This document shows positions 15,535-24,687 of a DNA stretch of 34,888 nt, one piece after another. Source of the DNA: Alphaproteobacteria bacterium (GTDB lineage: Bacteria > Pseudomonadota > Alphaproteobacteria > Thalassobaculales > Thalassobaculaceae); contig JAJEAR010000072.1 of NCBI GenBank assembly GCA_022822665.1, positions 1 to 34,888 on the forward strand, given 5' to 3'. Position numbers and translations under genes: made by a program. The notes below the pieces were generated by a model that ran no database searches, was not told where the DNA came from, and saw nothing but the letters and a program-made list of their open reading frames with translations. The number at the start of each line of letters is the position of its first letter. The stretch's first letter is position 1.

Positions 15535-16563
15535 ATGACCGAGATGCAGCCCTTTCGCGATTCAACCGCACTTATATCCAACGGCCAGGCCCTGAAGGCC
15601 CGGCTGGAGGAAGACGGGTACCTGTTCCTGCGCGGCCTGTTCCCGGCCGGGGATATCCAGCGGGTTCGCCACCGCTTGCTGCAGAAAGCTGCAGCGGGCG
15701 GCTGGCTTGATCCCGACCACGATATCGATGACGCAATCGCGCTTCCGTCCGCCGCCTGCAAGGATCCGGAGGAACTCTACATGCGGGTGTTCCGCGGGTT
15801 GTGGACCGACGAGGAACTGCACCGCTTGCGCACCCATCCGAACGTGACCGGCCTGTTCGGGCGCATATTCGGGGAGACGCCGCTCGCGCACCCGATGTTC
15901 GTGCAGCGCAACATCTTTCCCCAGCGCCATGACTTCGACTTCACCACCGGCATCCACCAGGACAAGGTGCACATCGGCGGCGCAACCAACCAAGCGCTCT
16001 GGGTGCCCATCGGTGACTGTCCCCGGGAGAAGGGGCCGCTCGCAGTCGCTGCGGGATCGCATCGGGCCGGAGTTCTCGAAACCCGGGTCGGATCCGGGGC
16101 GGGCGGCATGGACATCAGCGTTCCCGTTCCCGGAACCTGGGTAACCGGCGACTTTCGCGCGGGCGACGCACTGATCTTCTCCGACACCACCGTTCACCAG
16201 GCGCTGCCAAACCGCACTCGCGAATTGCGCCAGTCCTTCGATGCGCGCTACCAGCCGGCCTCCTGGCCGATCGCAAAACCCAACATGGACCCTTATGCCG
16301 GCAACGGTACCTGGGAGGAAGTCTACGCCGGCTGGGAGAACATGGACCAGGCCTGGTACTGGCGCGAACTCGATCCGGTGGTGATACCCTACGACACCAG
16401 CCACTACGAACGCCGGGACCGCATGGCCTTCGACATGGCGGAACGCGGCGACAGGACCGCGCGGGACGCGCTGCTGAGGATCGTTCAGCGCGACGCGAAT
16501 CCCGACAAGCGCGCCCGGGCAACCGAGCTCCTGCAAACCCTGGACGCAGGGACCGCGCAGTAG
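15535..16563 (+). CDS. Phytanoyl-CoA dioxygenase (PhyH) family protein
   Basis: The 342-residue protein has the facial triad of a Fe(II)/2-oxoglutarate oxygenase: His141-x-Asp143 in GIHQDKVHIG, and distal His221 in FSDTTVHQALPNRTRELR. Arg232, eleven residues after that histidine, is the expected 2-oxoglutarate ligand. The N-terminus LEEDGYLFLRGLFPAGDIQR is the usual PhyH opening. Such enzymes hydroxylate or cleave small molecules, from phytanoyl-CoA to ectoine and phosphonates, so the substrate is open. The C-terminal 80 residues (from ENMDQAWYWRELDPVV) extend beyond the core. It ends ten bases before the 2Fe-2S subunit gene, which suggests one operon with the molybdenum hydroxylase. Confidence 0.9.
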   Translation: MTEMQPFRDSTALISNGQALKARLEEDGYLFLRGLFPAGDIQRVRHRLLQKAAAGGWLDPDHDIDDAIALPSAACKDPEELYMRVFRGLWTDEELHRLRTHPNVTGLFGRIFGETPLAHPMFVQRNIFPQRHDFDFTTGIHQDKVHIGGATNQALWVPIGDCPREKGPLAVAAGSHRAGVLETRVGSGAGGMDISVPVPGTWVTGDFRAGDALIFSDTTVHQALPNRTRELRQSFDARYQPASWPIAKPNMDPYAGNGTWEEVYAGWENMDQAWYWRELDPVVIPYDTSHYERRDRMAFDMAERGDRTARDALLRIVQRDANPDKRARATELLQTLDAGTAQ

Positions 16564-16573
16564 CTGCACGGTC

Positions 16574-17023
16574 ATGGCCGGCACCTGGAACCTTGAGGTC
16601 AACGGACAGGCCCACGCGGTCCAGGCCGAGGGGTCGGAACCGCTGTTGCACGTGCTTCGCGATCACCTCGGTCTCAAGGGCACGCGCTACGGTTGCGGGC
16701 TCGAGCAATGCGGCGCCTGCATGGTGCTCGTCGACGGGGACCCGGTCCATGCCTGTACCCGGCGCATGGACACGGCCGCCGGCCGCAGCGTGACAACCGT
16801 CGAGGGGCTCGACGCACCGGGACTCCTTGCCGCCTTTCTCGAGGAACAGGCCGGCCAGTGCGGCTATTGCCTCTCGGGCATCCTGGTGTCCGCCAAGGCA
16901 CTGCTCGATCGCACTCCGAACCCGGACCGGGCGACGATTGCCGCGGCTCTTGCACCGCACCTGTGCCGATGCGGCGTCCATGCGCGGATCCTGCGCGCGG
17001 TGGCGAAGGCGGCAACATCGTGA
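16574..17023 (+). CDS. 2Fe-2S subunit of a molybdenum hydroxylase
   Basis: The 149-residue protein has both clusters of the xanthine-oxidase-family small subunit. The plant-type ferredoxin cysteines are in RYGCGLEQCGACMVLVDGD with a fourth in VHACTRR (about residues 37-61). The helical second cluster has QCGYCLSG (about 95-102) and HLCRCGVH (about 130-137). Such subunits (IorA, NicA, CoxS types) pass electrons from the molybdenum site. The stop TGA overlaps the GTG start of the large subunit, so the two are translationally coupled. No FAD-subunit gene lies next to it, as in isoquinoline- and nicotinate-dehydrogenase-type enzymes that give electrons to a cytochrome or quinone. Confidence 0.94.
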   Translation: MAGTWNLEVNGQAHAVQAEGSEPLLHVLRDHLGLKGTRYGCGLEQCGACMVLVDGDPVHACTRRMDTAAGRSVTTVEGLDAPGLLAAFLEEQAGQCGYCLSGILVSAKALLDRTPNPDRATIAAALAPHLCRCGVHARILRAVAKAATS

Positions 17024-19080
17024 GCCAGAGCCTTGCGCGCAATCCGCGGCTCGGACAATGGATCCGGTTTCTGGAACATGACCGGGTCAGGATCGCGACC
17101 GGCAAGGTGGAACTTGGCCAGGGCATCGTGACGGCACTTGCCCAGATCGCGGCGGAGGAACTCGATCTTGATCCGGACCAGGTGATGATGCTGTCCGGTT
17201 CCTCCGACGAAGGTCCGGATGAACTCTACACCACCTCGAGCCTGTCGATCATGGACTCCGGTGCAGCCATCCGCCTGGTCACAGCGGAGATGCGGACCCT
17301 GCTGGCAGAACGGGCGGCGAGACGGCTGAACTGCGCACCGGAAGACCTCGGGATCGAACGGGGTCACTTCCACCTCGCCGGCGAGAGGACCGGCCAGAGC
17401 TACTGGACCGTGACCGAGCCCGGCGACCTCGAACGCGAGGCAAGCGGGACCGCTCTGGTCAAGCCGCACGCATCGTACCGCACCGTCGGCCGCTCCGTGC
17501 CCCGTCGCGACCTGCCAGGCAAGCTCGCCGGTGGCGGCTTCATCCACGACCTGGACGAGCCGGGAATGCTGCATGCCCGCATCCTGCGCCAGCCGGGGTA
17601 CTCGGCAAGACTGGCCAACATCGACGGGATCGGGGATCACGTGCAGATCGGCCACTTCCTTGCGGTCCTTGGCGACAGCCCGCTTGCGGCCGAGCAGGCG
17701 GCGAAGCGGGCGCGGGTTCGCTGGACCGGGGAACGGGAACTCGACCCGGCGCGGATTAATGCCTACCAGCTGCTCGAACTGCCGTCACGAAAGCACCACA
17801 TTGGCGCCGACTTCGCCGACACCACCCACGACGCCGAACTCACCGTGTCCCGGCCCTACATCGCTCACGCCTCGCTGGGACCGTCCTGCGCGCTTGCGCT
17901 GTACCGTGACGACCATCTCACCGTCTGGTCACACGGCCAGGGCATGCATCCACTGCGGCACTCTCTTGCGCGCGCACTTGATCTTGCCCCGGAAGCCATC
18001 TCGACCATTCACGTCGACGGCGCCGGATGCTACGGGCACAACGGTGCGGACGATGCGGCGCTTGACGCGGCACTGATTGCCTTGGCCAGGCCGGGCCGCC
18101 GGGTGCGCGTGGCCTGGAGCCGGGAAGACGAGTTCGGGTACGAGCCACTCGGAACGGCAATGGTGGTGCGGGTTTCCGCCGCGGTGGATGCCGCCGGACG
18201 ACCGGTCGACTGGACCACCCGGATTTGGAGCGGACCGCATGTCAACCGGCCGGGGACCACCTCGGGACACCTGCTGGCCCGGGAAGCACTTCCGGACCCG
18301 CCCCCGCAACCGGTTCCGACCGACCCGCCGTTGTCGCGCGGCGGCGGCGCCACCCGTAACGCGATCCCGCTCTACAACGTCGGCGCACACCGCATTTGCT
18401 GGCATCTTGTAGCCGGAACGCCGGTGCGCACCTCGGCCCTGCGCGGGCTTGGCGCGGTTCCCAACGTTGTTGCGATCGAGGCCTTCCTCGACAAGCTTGC
18501 CGCTGCGGCCTCAACCGATCCCGTGGAGTACCGGCTCACGCTGCTCGAGGACGAACGGGCACGCCGGGTCCTCCGAGAGGTTCGCGACCGCGCTCGAAGG
18601 GAGTCGGGCCAGGGTCTGGGTTTCGGGTTCGCGCGCTACAAGAACATGGCTGCCTACGCCGCTGTCGCCGCGGCGGTGACGGTCGATGAAGCGGTAAGGG
18701 TCGAGAAGATCTGGTGCGCGGCCGATGCGGGTCTCGTCATCAATCCCGACGGCGCCCTCAACCAGCTGGAGGGCGGTATCGTCCAGGCGATGAGCTGGAC
18801 CCTGCGCGAGGAGGTCCGTTTCGATGCGCACGGTGTTGCCAGCCTCGACTGGGACAGCTACCCGATCCTGAGGTTCGACGAAATTCCGGAGATCGAGGCG
18901 TGGCTGACCGGACCGAGGGACCAGCCGGCGCTCGGGGTCGGAGAATGCACGGTCGGCCCGACGGCGGCGGCCCTGTGCAACGCCGTGGCCGACGCTCTGG
19001 GCGTGCGCATCCTCGACATGCCGCTGACGCGAGACCGGATAGTAGCCGCCCTGCTTGCCGGCGACGACCCGGCGTCATGA
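17020..19080 (+). CDS. Molybdopterin-binding large subunit of xanthine-dehydrogenase-family oxidoreductase
   Basis: The 686-residue protein is read from a GTG at 17020 inside the previous gene's stop (GTGA). A longer upstream extension in the same frame lies wholly inside the small-subunit gene and is not real. The N-terminus VRIATGKVELGQGIVTALAQ is the first molybdopterin-binding strand, followed by DEGPDELYTTSSLSIMDSG, the middle segment GKLAGGGFIHDLDEPGMLHA and CYGHNGADDAALDAAL. The end has DAGLVINPDGALNQLEGGIV and LGVGECTVGPTAAALCNAVA, with the catalytic glutamate near residue 642. Length and the two-subunit layout fit isoquinoline 1-oxidoreductase/nicotinate dehydrogenase-like enzymes that hydroxylate a carbon of a heterocycle or aldehyde. 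It lacks a Tat signal at the N-terminus. Confidence 0.93.
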   Translation: MSQSLARNPRLGQWIRFLEHDRVRIATGKVELGQGIVTALAQIAAEELDLDPDQVMMLSGSSDEGPDELYTTSSLSIMDSGAAIRLVTAEMRTLLAERAARRLNCAPEDLGIERGHFHLAGERTGQSYWTVTEPGDLEREASGTALVKPHASYRTVGRSVPRRDLPGKLAGGGFIHDLDEPGMLHARILRQPGYSARLANIDGIGDHVQIGHFLAVLGDSPLAAEQAAKRARVRWTGERELDPARINAYQLLELPSRKHHIGADFADTTHDAELTVSRPYIAHASLGPSCALALYRDDHLTVWSHGQGMHPLRHSLARALDLAPEAISTIHVDGAGCYGHNGADDAALDAALIALARPGRRVRVAWSREDEFGYEPLGTAMVVRVSAAVDAAGRPVDWTTRIWSGPHVNRPGTTSGHLLAREALPDPPPQPVPTDPPLSRGGGATRNAIPLYNVGAHRICWHLVAGTPVRTSALRGLGAVPNVVAIEAFLDKLAAAASTDPVEYRLTLLEDERARRVLREVRDRARRESGQGLGFGFARYKNMAAYAAVAAAVTVDEAVRVEKIWCAADAGLVINPDGALNQLEGGIVQAMSWTLREEVRFDAHGVASLDWDSYPILRFDEIPEIEAWLTGPRDQPALGVGECTVGPTAAALCNAVADALGVRILDMPLTRDRIVAALLAGDDPAS

Positions 19081-19113
19081 TCGACTGACCGTCACCTCCA
19101 CGGAGCACCCCGG

Positions 19114-20130
19114 ATGAGCATGCAGATCGGCATCATGCTGCGCGGACAGTATCCCAACGGCGCCGACATGGCGGCCGGGTCGGATGAACTGATCGCCCAG
19201 GCGCGGTTCGCCGACCGGCTGGGCTACGCCTCGATCACCAAGGGGTCGCACTACTCGACCGACGGCTACCAGGCACTTCAGCAGGTGCCGCTGCTGGCGC
19301 GGCTGTCGGGCGAAGTCACGCGGGCCCGACTCAATGCCGGCATCGTCCTGCTGCCCCTGCACAAGCCGCTCGATATCGCAGAGCAGCTGGCGACCATCGA
19401 CATCCTCTCGCACGGACGGCTGATCTTCGGGGTCGGGATCGGCTACAGGGACGTGGAGTTCCACGCCTTCGGAACCGAGCGGCGGCATCGCGGCCGACGT
19501 ACGGATGAAAACCTGGTCGCGATTCGCCGCCTGTGGACGGAAGACCGCGTCACCATGAAGGGAAGCCACTTCTCGCTGGAAGACGCGGTGTGCAATCCGA
19601 AGCCGTTGCAACGGCCGCATCCGCCGATCTGGGTCGGAGCCAATGCCAATATCGCGCTGCGCCGGGCGGTGGAGCTCGGTACCTGCTGGTACATCAACCC
19701 GCACAACACCATCTCCACCCTGGTGCGCCAAGTCGATCTCTACCGGCGGATGCTGGACGAGGCCGGCAAGCCGTTTCCGGACGAGCTTCCCATGCGGCGC
19801 GAGGCCTTCGTGGCCCGGACCCGCGCCGAGGCAATCCGCCTGGCCGGCCCGTTCGTTGCCCGCAAGTACGCAAACTACCACGCGACCGGCCAGAGCGACG
19901 AACTGCCCGACGGAGAGACGCTTGCCGGCGACTTCGATGACCTGGTCGGTGACCGGTTCCTGATCGGGACACCGGACGAGGTCGCGGCCACCATGCTCGA
20001 CATCAACCGCCGTCTCGGTGTGAACCACCTGATCCTGTCGATGGAGTGGGCCGGCATGGAGCCTTCGGTGGCACGCGACTGCATGCAGCTGATGGCCGAG
20101 GAGGTGATCCCCGTGGTCAGGAACGGCTGA
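19114..20130 (+). CDS. LLM-class flavin-dependent oxidoreductase (luciferase-like monooxygenase)
   Basis: The 338-residue protein has the bacterial-luciferase TIM-barrel pattern: DELIAQARFADRLGYASITK (about 24-43), LNAGIVLLPLHKPLDIAEQL (about 71-90), LATIDILSHGRLIFGVGIGY (about 90-109) and HPPIWVGANANIALRRAVEL (about 169-188). LIGTPDEVAATMLDINRRLG with NHLILSMEW closes it. Members use FMNH2 or F420 to oxidise small substrates. The start has CGGAGC upstream. It follows the molybdenum hydroxylase by 33 bases, suggesting the same operon. Its last 14 bases overlap the 3' end of the convergent phosphatase gene. Confidence 0.93.
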   Translation: MSMQIGIMLRGQYPNGADMAAGSDELIAQARFADRLGYASITKGSHYSTDGYQALQQVPLLARLSGEVTRARLNAGIVLLPLHKPLDIAEQLATIDILSHGRLIFGVGIGYRDVEFHAFGTERRHRGRRTDENLVAIRRLWTEDRVTMKGSHFSLEDAVCNPKPLQRPHPPIWVGANANIALRRAVELGTCWYINPHNTISTLVRQVDLYRRMLDEAGKPFPDELPMRREAFVARTRAEAIRLAGPFVARKYANYHATGQSDELPDGETLAGDFDDLVGDRFLIGTPDEVAATMLDINRRLGVNHLILSMEWAGMEPSVARDCMQLMAEEVIPVVRNG

Positions 20131-20767
20131 CCAGGGCGGGCAGATCGGTCATCCGGGCAATCCGGGGGACGTCGGGAACGGCCCCGGGATCACCGTAACC
20201 GTAGGTGACCAGGACGCAGCGGACACCGGCCGCCCGGGCCATTTCCGCGTCATGCGCACTGTCACCGACCATCAGCGCGTCCGGGCGCTCGGCTTCGATG
20301 GTATCAAGCACCTGTTGCAGGTGGGCGGGCGCGGGCTTGCGTTCGGCAACCCGGTCGCCGCCGAGCACGCAGCGGAACCGGGACACCAGCCCGAGCCGCG
20401 ACAGGATCCGTTCGGCAATCGCCTGGTGCTTGTTGGTGCACACGGCAAGAACGCAACCCCGGGCCTCGAGCACCTCCAGGGTCCCGGTCACCCCGGGATA
20501 GACCCGGGACAGGACGGCGGGAGCGTGAGCATAGTCGGCGAGGAAGGCTTCCACCGCTTCCCGCAGACGGGAAGGGTTTGCCCGGCCGCCGGCAGCGGCC
20601 CAGGCGCGCTCGACGAAGGCCTCGATCCCGTCACCGATGAAGCTGCGTGCCTGGACGGTATCAATCCGGCCAAGCCCCGCGGCCTGCAGCACCCGATTGA
20701 CCGCGGCGCACATGTCGGGCGCGCTGTCGACGAGGGTTCCGTCAAGGTCGAAGATGATGGATTTCAT
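20117..20767 (-). CDS. gph: Phosphoglycolate phosphatase (HAD superfamily)
   Basis: The 216-residue protein opens MKSIIFDLDGTLVDSAPDMC, the DxDGT HAD motif I. Motif II is LAVCTNK, and motifs III/IV lie in ERKPAPAHLQQVL and LMVGDSAHDAEMARAAGVRC. The helical cap after motif I identifies the Gph subgroup, which removes phosphate from 2-phosphoglycolate formed by DNA repair or oxygenase side reactions. The frame extends much further upstream, but that part overlaps glmU antisense and is not the gene. It is divergent from glmU, an arrangement seen in alphaproteobacteria. Its last bases overlap the LLM gene. Confidence 0.92.
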   Translation of the reverse strand: MKSIIFDLDGTLVDSAPDMCAAVNRVLQAAGLGRIDTVQARSFIGDGIEAFVERAWAAAGGRANPSRLREAVEAFLADYAHAPAVLSRVYPGVTGTLEVLEARGCVLAVCTNKHQAIAERILSRLGLVSRFRCVLGGDRVAERKPAPAHLQQVLDTIEAERPDALMVGDSAHDAEMARAAGVRCVLVTYGYGDPGAVPDVPRIARMTDLPALVSRS

Positions 20768-20834
20768 GACCCGATTGCCCGCCCTTCTCCCCGGTCGCGC
20801 GCAGTCCGGGAAGAGACCGCCACGCGTGGTCCTG

Positions 20835-20863
20835 TTGCACGTCCATGACACCATTGGTAGCAA
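20835..20863 (+). promoter_or_regulatory. Candidate glmU promoter
   Basis: In the 169-base gap between gph and glmU, TTGCAC (20835-20840) and TAGCAA (20858-20863) stand 17 bases apart, a possible -35/-10 pair pointing toward glmU. The -10 is a poor match. Confidence 0.22.
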
Positions 20864-20936
20864 ATGTTGATTATGGAGACACCCGGCTGCGTGGCATGGT
20901 TTCGCCATCCGGTTCCCGTGCTCGAGAGGCCAGGTC

Positions 20937-22283
20937 ATGCCCTCCAGAACTCCCTTGGCCGCAGTCATTCTCGCCGCCGGCAAGGGAACCCGGATGAACT
21001 CCGCGGTTGCGAAGGTGCTGCACCCGGTTGCCGGGCGAGAGATGATTGCCCATGTTCTTGCCGCCGTCGCCCCGCTCGACTGTGACGAAGTGATCGTGGT
21101 CGTGGCCGCAGGAGACAAGGCCGTGCCCGACGCCGTCGCGCCGGTCCGCGTCGCGGTCCAGAACCAGGCACGCGGGACCGGGGACGCGACCCGAACGGCC
21201 CTCGAGGCTTTGGGCGGGTTCGCGGGCACCGTGCTCGTGGCCTTCGGCGACACTCCGCTGGTCACGTCGGAAACGCTTGCCAGGTTGGTGGCGGCGCGAA
21301 CGCGGGACAATGCGCCCGGAGTGGTGATCGCGGGATTCGAAACACCCGACCCGGCCCGCTACGGCAGCCTGGTACAGTCATCGGACGGCTCGGTTGAACG
21401 AATCGTCGAGTTCGGCGAACGCGACGGCATCGACCGGCCGGTTCGCCTTTACAACGGCGGGCTCATGGCACTTGACGGTGCGCGGCTGCAGGACTGGTTG
21501 TCCAGGCTGCGTCCGGACAACACCAAGGGCGAACTGTACCTCACCGACGTCGTCGCACTCGCCCGTGATGACGGGGTGCAGGTTGCGGTCGAGGAAGTCG
21601 ACCGTGACGAGATCATGGGCGTTGACACCCGCCGTGCCCTGGCCCGGGCCGAAGCACTCGCGCAGCAGCGCCTGCGCAACGCCGCCATGGAATCCGGAGC
21701 GTCGCTTCTGGCCCAGCACACCGTGTTCCTGTCGTGGGATACCGTGATCGGGCCGGATGTCGTCATCCACCCCTACGTCACCATCGGGCCGGGAACCACC
21801 ATCCGCGAAGGGGCGGAAATCCGCAGCTTCTGTCACCTTGAGGGCGCCAGGATCGGACCGGGAGCGCGGATCGGACCTCACGCCCACCTGCGCCCCGGTG
21901 CCGACATCGGACCCGAAGCCCGGGTCGGGAACTTCGTCGAGATCAAGGCGGCCAGGCTTGATGCCGGTGCGAAGGCCAGCCACCTCGCCTACATCGGCGA
22001 CGCCAGCGTCGGCGAGGAGGCCAATATCGGAGCCGGAACCATCACCTGCAACTACGACGGATTTGACAAGCACAGGACCGAGATCGGCGCCGGAGCATTC
22101 ATCGGCTCCAACAGCGCACTGGTCGCTCCGGTCAGTGTCGGTGCGGGCGCAATTGTCGGCGCCGGCAGCACGGTCACGAACACGGTCGAAGAGGACTCGG
22201 TCGTCGTGGTACGAGGCGAACGCAGGGTTTCGCCGGGCGCGGCACGCCGGTTCAGGGCACGGCGCGCCGCAAGGAATTCGTAG
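20937..22283 (+). CDS. glmU: Bifunctional N-acetylglucosamine-1-phosphate uridyltransferase / glucosamine-1-phosphate acetyltransferase
   Basis: GlmU acetylates glucosamine-1-phosphate and then couples it to UTP, giving UDP-GlcNAc for peptidoglycan and lipopolysaccharide. The 448-residue protein has the pyrophosphorylase motif LAAVILAAGKGTRMNSAVAK (7-26), the UTP site NQARGTGDATRTA, FGDTPLVT and YNGGLMALDG. The C-terminal left-handed beta-helix has hexapeptide repeats from about residue 260 (VVIHPYVTIGPGTTIREGAE) to IGAGAFIGSNSALVAPVSVG. LAYIGDASVGEEANIGAGTI with CNYDG carries the acetyl-CoA site. It lies 18 bases before glmS, so the two genes for UDP-GlcNAc supply are an operon. Confidence 0.97.
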   Translation: MPSRTPLAAVILAAGKGTRMNSAVAKVLHPVAGREMIAHVLAAVAPLDCDEVIVVVAAGDKAVPDAVAPVRVAVQNQARGTGDATRTALEALGGFAGTVLVAFGDTPLVTSETLARLVAARTRDNAPGVVIAGFETPDPARYGSLVQSSDGSVERIVEFGERDGIDRPVRLYNGGLMALDGARLQDWLSRLRPDNTKGELYLTDVVALARDDGVQVAVEEVDRDEIMGVDTRRALARAEALAQQRLRNAAMESGASLLAQHTVFLSWDTVIGPDVVIHPYVTIGPGTTIREGAEIRSFCHLEGARIGPGARIGPHAHLRPGADIGPEARVGNFVEIKAARLDAGAKASHLAYIGDASVGEEANIGAGTITCNYDGFDKHRTEIGAGAFIGSNSALVAPVSVGAGAIVGAGSTVTNTVEEDSVVVVRGERRVSPGAARRFRARRAARNS

Positions 22284-22301
22284 CCCGGGAGCACGTCGTC
22301 C

Positions 22302-24125
22302 ATGTGTGGCATCATCGGAATTGTCGGCTCCCGGCCCGTCGCGGCCCGGATATTGGAAGGGCTCGAGCGCCTCGAGTACCGCGGCTATGATTCGGCGGGA
22401 ATGGCGACGGTATCGGGGGACGGCATCGACCTTCGCCGCACCCCGGGCCGGGTCGAATCCCTCAAGCAGCTGGTTGCAGGGTCGCCCCTGTCCGGTCACC
22501 TGGGCATCGGTCACACCCGGTGGGCAACCCACGGCAAGGTGACCCTGTGCAACACGCACCCCCACGTCGTTGGTCAGATCGCCGTGGTCCACAACGGCAT
22601 CATCGAGAATTTCGAGGAACTCCGGTGCACGCTCGAGTCCCGCAACGTCAGGTACCGGAGCCAGACCGACTCGGAGATCGTTGCCCATCTTCTGTACCTC
22701 GAACTCCTCGATGACCCGGATCCCGAACGGGCGATGCGCCTGGTCCTGGAACGGCTCCGGGGTGCCTTCTCGCTGGTGATCATGAATGCCGACCAACCGG
22801 ACATGCTCATGGTGGCGCGTCGCAGCTCACCGCTTGTTGCCGGGTTTGGCGAGGACGAGATGTTCGTCGGTTCGGATGCCCGCGCGCTGGTCCACCTGAC
22901 CAGGCGCCTCGTCTACCTGGAGGACGGCGACTGGGCTGTGGTGCGCCGGGACTCGATCGATTTGCACGACGCCTCGCACCGGCCGGTCGAACGTACCGTC
23001 CGGCACAGCAGGGTCCAGGACGAGAAACCCGACCCCGGCGAGTTTCCCCATTTCATGGCCAAGGAGATCCACGAGCAGCCCGAGGCCGTCGCCTACACGC
23101 TGCACCGCTACGTCGAACCCGCCGGGGGAGAGATGAAGTTCCCGGCGTTTCCGTTCGATGTTCGCGACGTGCCACGGATGTCGATCGTCGCCGCCGGCAC
23201 GAGCTACTACGCCGGCATGGTGGCGCGGTACTGGTTTGAACGTCTGGCCCGGCTGTCGATCGACGTCGACATCGCATCGGAGTTCCGCTACCGCGATCCG
23301 GTGCTCGCCCCCGGCGGCGCCCTGCTGGCGATCTCGCAGTCCGGAGAGAGCATCGACACGCTGATGGCGCTCAGGGAAGCCCGGGCCGGGGGCCAACATA
23401 TCCTGAGCCTGGTCAACATGGCCGAAAGCACGATCGAGCGCGAGAGCGACGTGACACTGCACACCGCCGCCGGACCGGAGTACAGCGTCGCCTCGACCAA
23501 GGCCTTTACCACCCAGCTGGTCATCCTGGCCTGCCTGGCCGTTTCCTGGGGCCAGCAACGGGGCACTCTGGAGGCGGCAGAGGCTTCGTCCGCCCTGGAC
23601 GCGCTCGCCCGGGTGCGCGCCGGTCTGGCAGGGATCCTGGCCGACACGGGGTGCTGGGACGAGTGCGTGAGCGAGCTCGCCAGGGCACGCGACATCATCT
23701 ACCTCGGTCGCGGGAGCAACTATCCCGTAGCGCTCGAGGGCGCGTTGAAACTGAAGGAAATCACCTACATCCACGCCGAGGGCTTTGGTGCGGGGGAGAT
23801 GAAGCACGGCCCGATCGCGCTGATCGAACCCGGAACCCCGGTAGTCGTGGTGGCTCCGCACGACAGGTGGTTCGACAAGACGGCTTCGAATGTCGCGGAA
23901 GCACGGTCCCGCGGCGCCCGCATTGCGCTGATTTCGGATCGCGCCGGCATTGAGAAGCTGGCAGGGGCCGCGACCTGGACACTTCCCCTGCCGGACTCAC
24001 ATGCGCTCACCGCCCCGATCCTCGCCGCGGCGCATGTCCAGATGCTGGCCTACCGGACCGCGGTGACGCTCGGCACCGACGTCGACCGTCCCAAGAACCT
24101 GGCCAAGACCGTTACCGTCGAATAA
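22302..24125 (+). CDS. glmS: Glutamine-fructose-6-phosphate aminotransferase (isomerizing)
   Basis: GlmS makes glucosamine-6-phosphate from fructose-6-phosphate with glutamine nitrogen. The 607-residue protein starts MCGIIGIVGS, so Cys2 is the N-terminal nucleophile after Met removal. The glutaminase domain (1-240) has LEYRGYDSAGMA, GIGHTRWATHGKVT and HNGIIENFEELR. Two SIS domains follow (about 280-420 and 455-590), with SIVAAGTSYYAGMVARYWFE, ISQSGESIDTLMAL and IYLGRGSNYPVALEGALKLK. The end is DRPKNLAKTVTVE, the standard C-terminus. The first stop after glmU and short spacing point to co-transcription. Confidence 0.98.
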   Translation: MCGIIGIVGSRPVAARILEGLERLEYRGYDSAGMATVSGDGIDLRRTPGRVESLKQLVAGSPLSGHLGIGHTRWATHGKVTLCNTHPHVVGQIAVVHNGIIENFEELRCTLESRNVRYRSQTDSEIVAHLLYLELLDDPDPERAMRLVLERLRGAFSLVIMNADQPDMLMVARRSSPLVAGFGEDEMFVGSDARALVHLTRRLVYLEDGDWAVVRRDSIDLHDASHRPVERTVRHSRVQDEKPDPGEFPHFMAKEIHEQPEAVAYTLHRYVEPAGGEMKFPAFPFDVRDVPRMSIVAAGTSYYAGMVARYWFERLARLSIDVDIASEFRYRDPVLAPGGALLAISQSGESIDTLMALREARAGGQHILSLVNMAESTIERESDVTLHTAAGPEYSVASTKAFTTQLVILACLAVSWGQQRGTLEAAEASSALDALARVRAGLAGILADTGCWDECVSELARARDIIYLGRGSNYPVALEGALKLKEITYIHAEGFGAGEMKHGPIALIEPGTPVVVVAPHDRWFDKTASNVAEARSRGARIALISDRAGIEKLAGAATWTLPLPDSHALTAPILAAAHVQMLAYRTAVTLGTDVDRPKNLAKTVTVE

Positions 24126-24141
24126 CGCGTTTCCCGCAGCA

Positions 24142-24157
24142 GGCGCACGGTTGCGCC
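24142..24157 (+). terminator. Short perfect hairpin after glmS
   Basis: GGCGCA (24142-24147) and TGCGCC (24152-24157) form a six-base perfect stem with a CGGT tetraloop, 16 bases after the glmS stop. No T-run follows, so it may be a pause/3'-end element rather than a strong intrinsic terminator. Confidence 0.3.
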
Positions 24158-24687
24158 GGGTGTGAGGTCACAGCGTCTTCGGCATCGGGAATTCGCGTTT
24201 TCCCGCGCATCCGCGACATGCTGAAAACCGGGCAATGGCAGCAGTTTGCAACTCGCGCGGCGAATGAGCGCGGCATGTCCGGCACTTTCGATCACCAACC
24301 CCGTTGCCCGGCGTGTCCCAGGCGCTGCCCGCGAGGGGACGTCCACAACGCGCCGATCACGACCGAATGGAACGAGCGCTATCTGGAGCCTCTTGCGAAT
24401 TGGTGGCAGAGACTGGTTTGCAAGACACTGATCGACTCTCGTAGAGCGGGTTCGGCACCGATATTTGGTTCGGTTCCATGAATTGGGGCCGGGATAGCGA
24501 AAATTTGGCCCGATCCGGCGGAATCCGAACGAGTGTGACCGCTGCCTGCTGACACGCGCTTGTTGTCGAAATCTGAACCCAGTGCCCCGGAGGGCATCAC
24601 GGCGCATCTCAGTTACCGAATGACGCCGGATCGGTCGCCGATTATCGTGCATCGCAATCAGTTTGCCGCCGACTGTCTGCAGCGCGG
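24158..24687. other. No recognisable gene
   Basis: About 530 bases between glmS and the HU-like gene. Open frames such as 24218-24481 (+) have no Shine-Dalgarno or family motif; a minus-strand frame here is the common spurious antisense of the glmS end. I see nothing else that I can support. Confidence 0.45.

Noticed and set aside
16693..17019. N-terminal extension of the molybdenum large subunit
   Set aside because: It lies wholly inside the 2Fe-2S subunit gene in another frame; the GTGA junction at 17020 gives a normal start.
20768..21310. Upstream extension of the gph frame
   Set aside because: It runs antisense through the start of glmU and contains no HAD motif; the real start is the ATG before the DxDGT motif.
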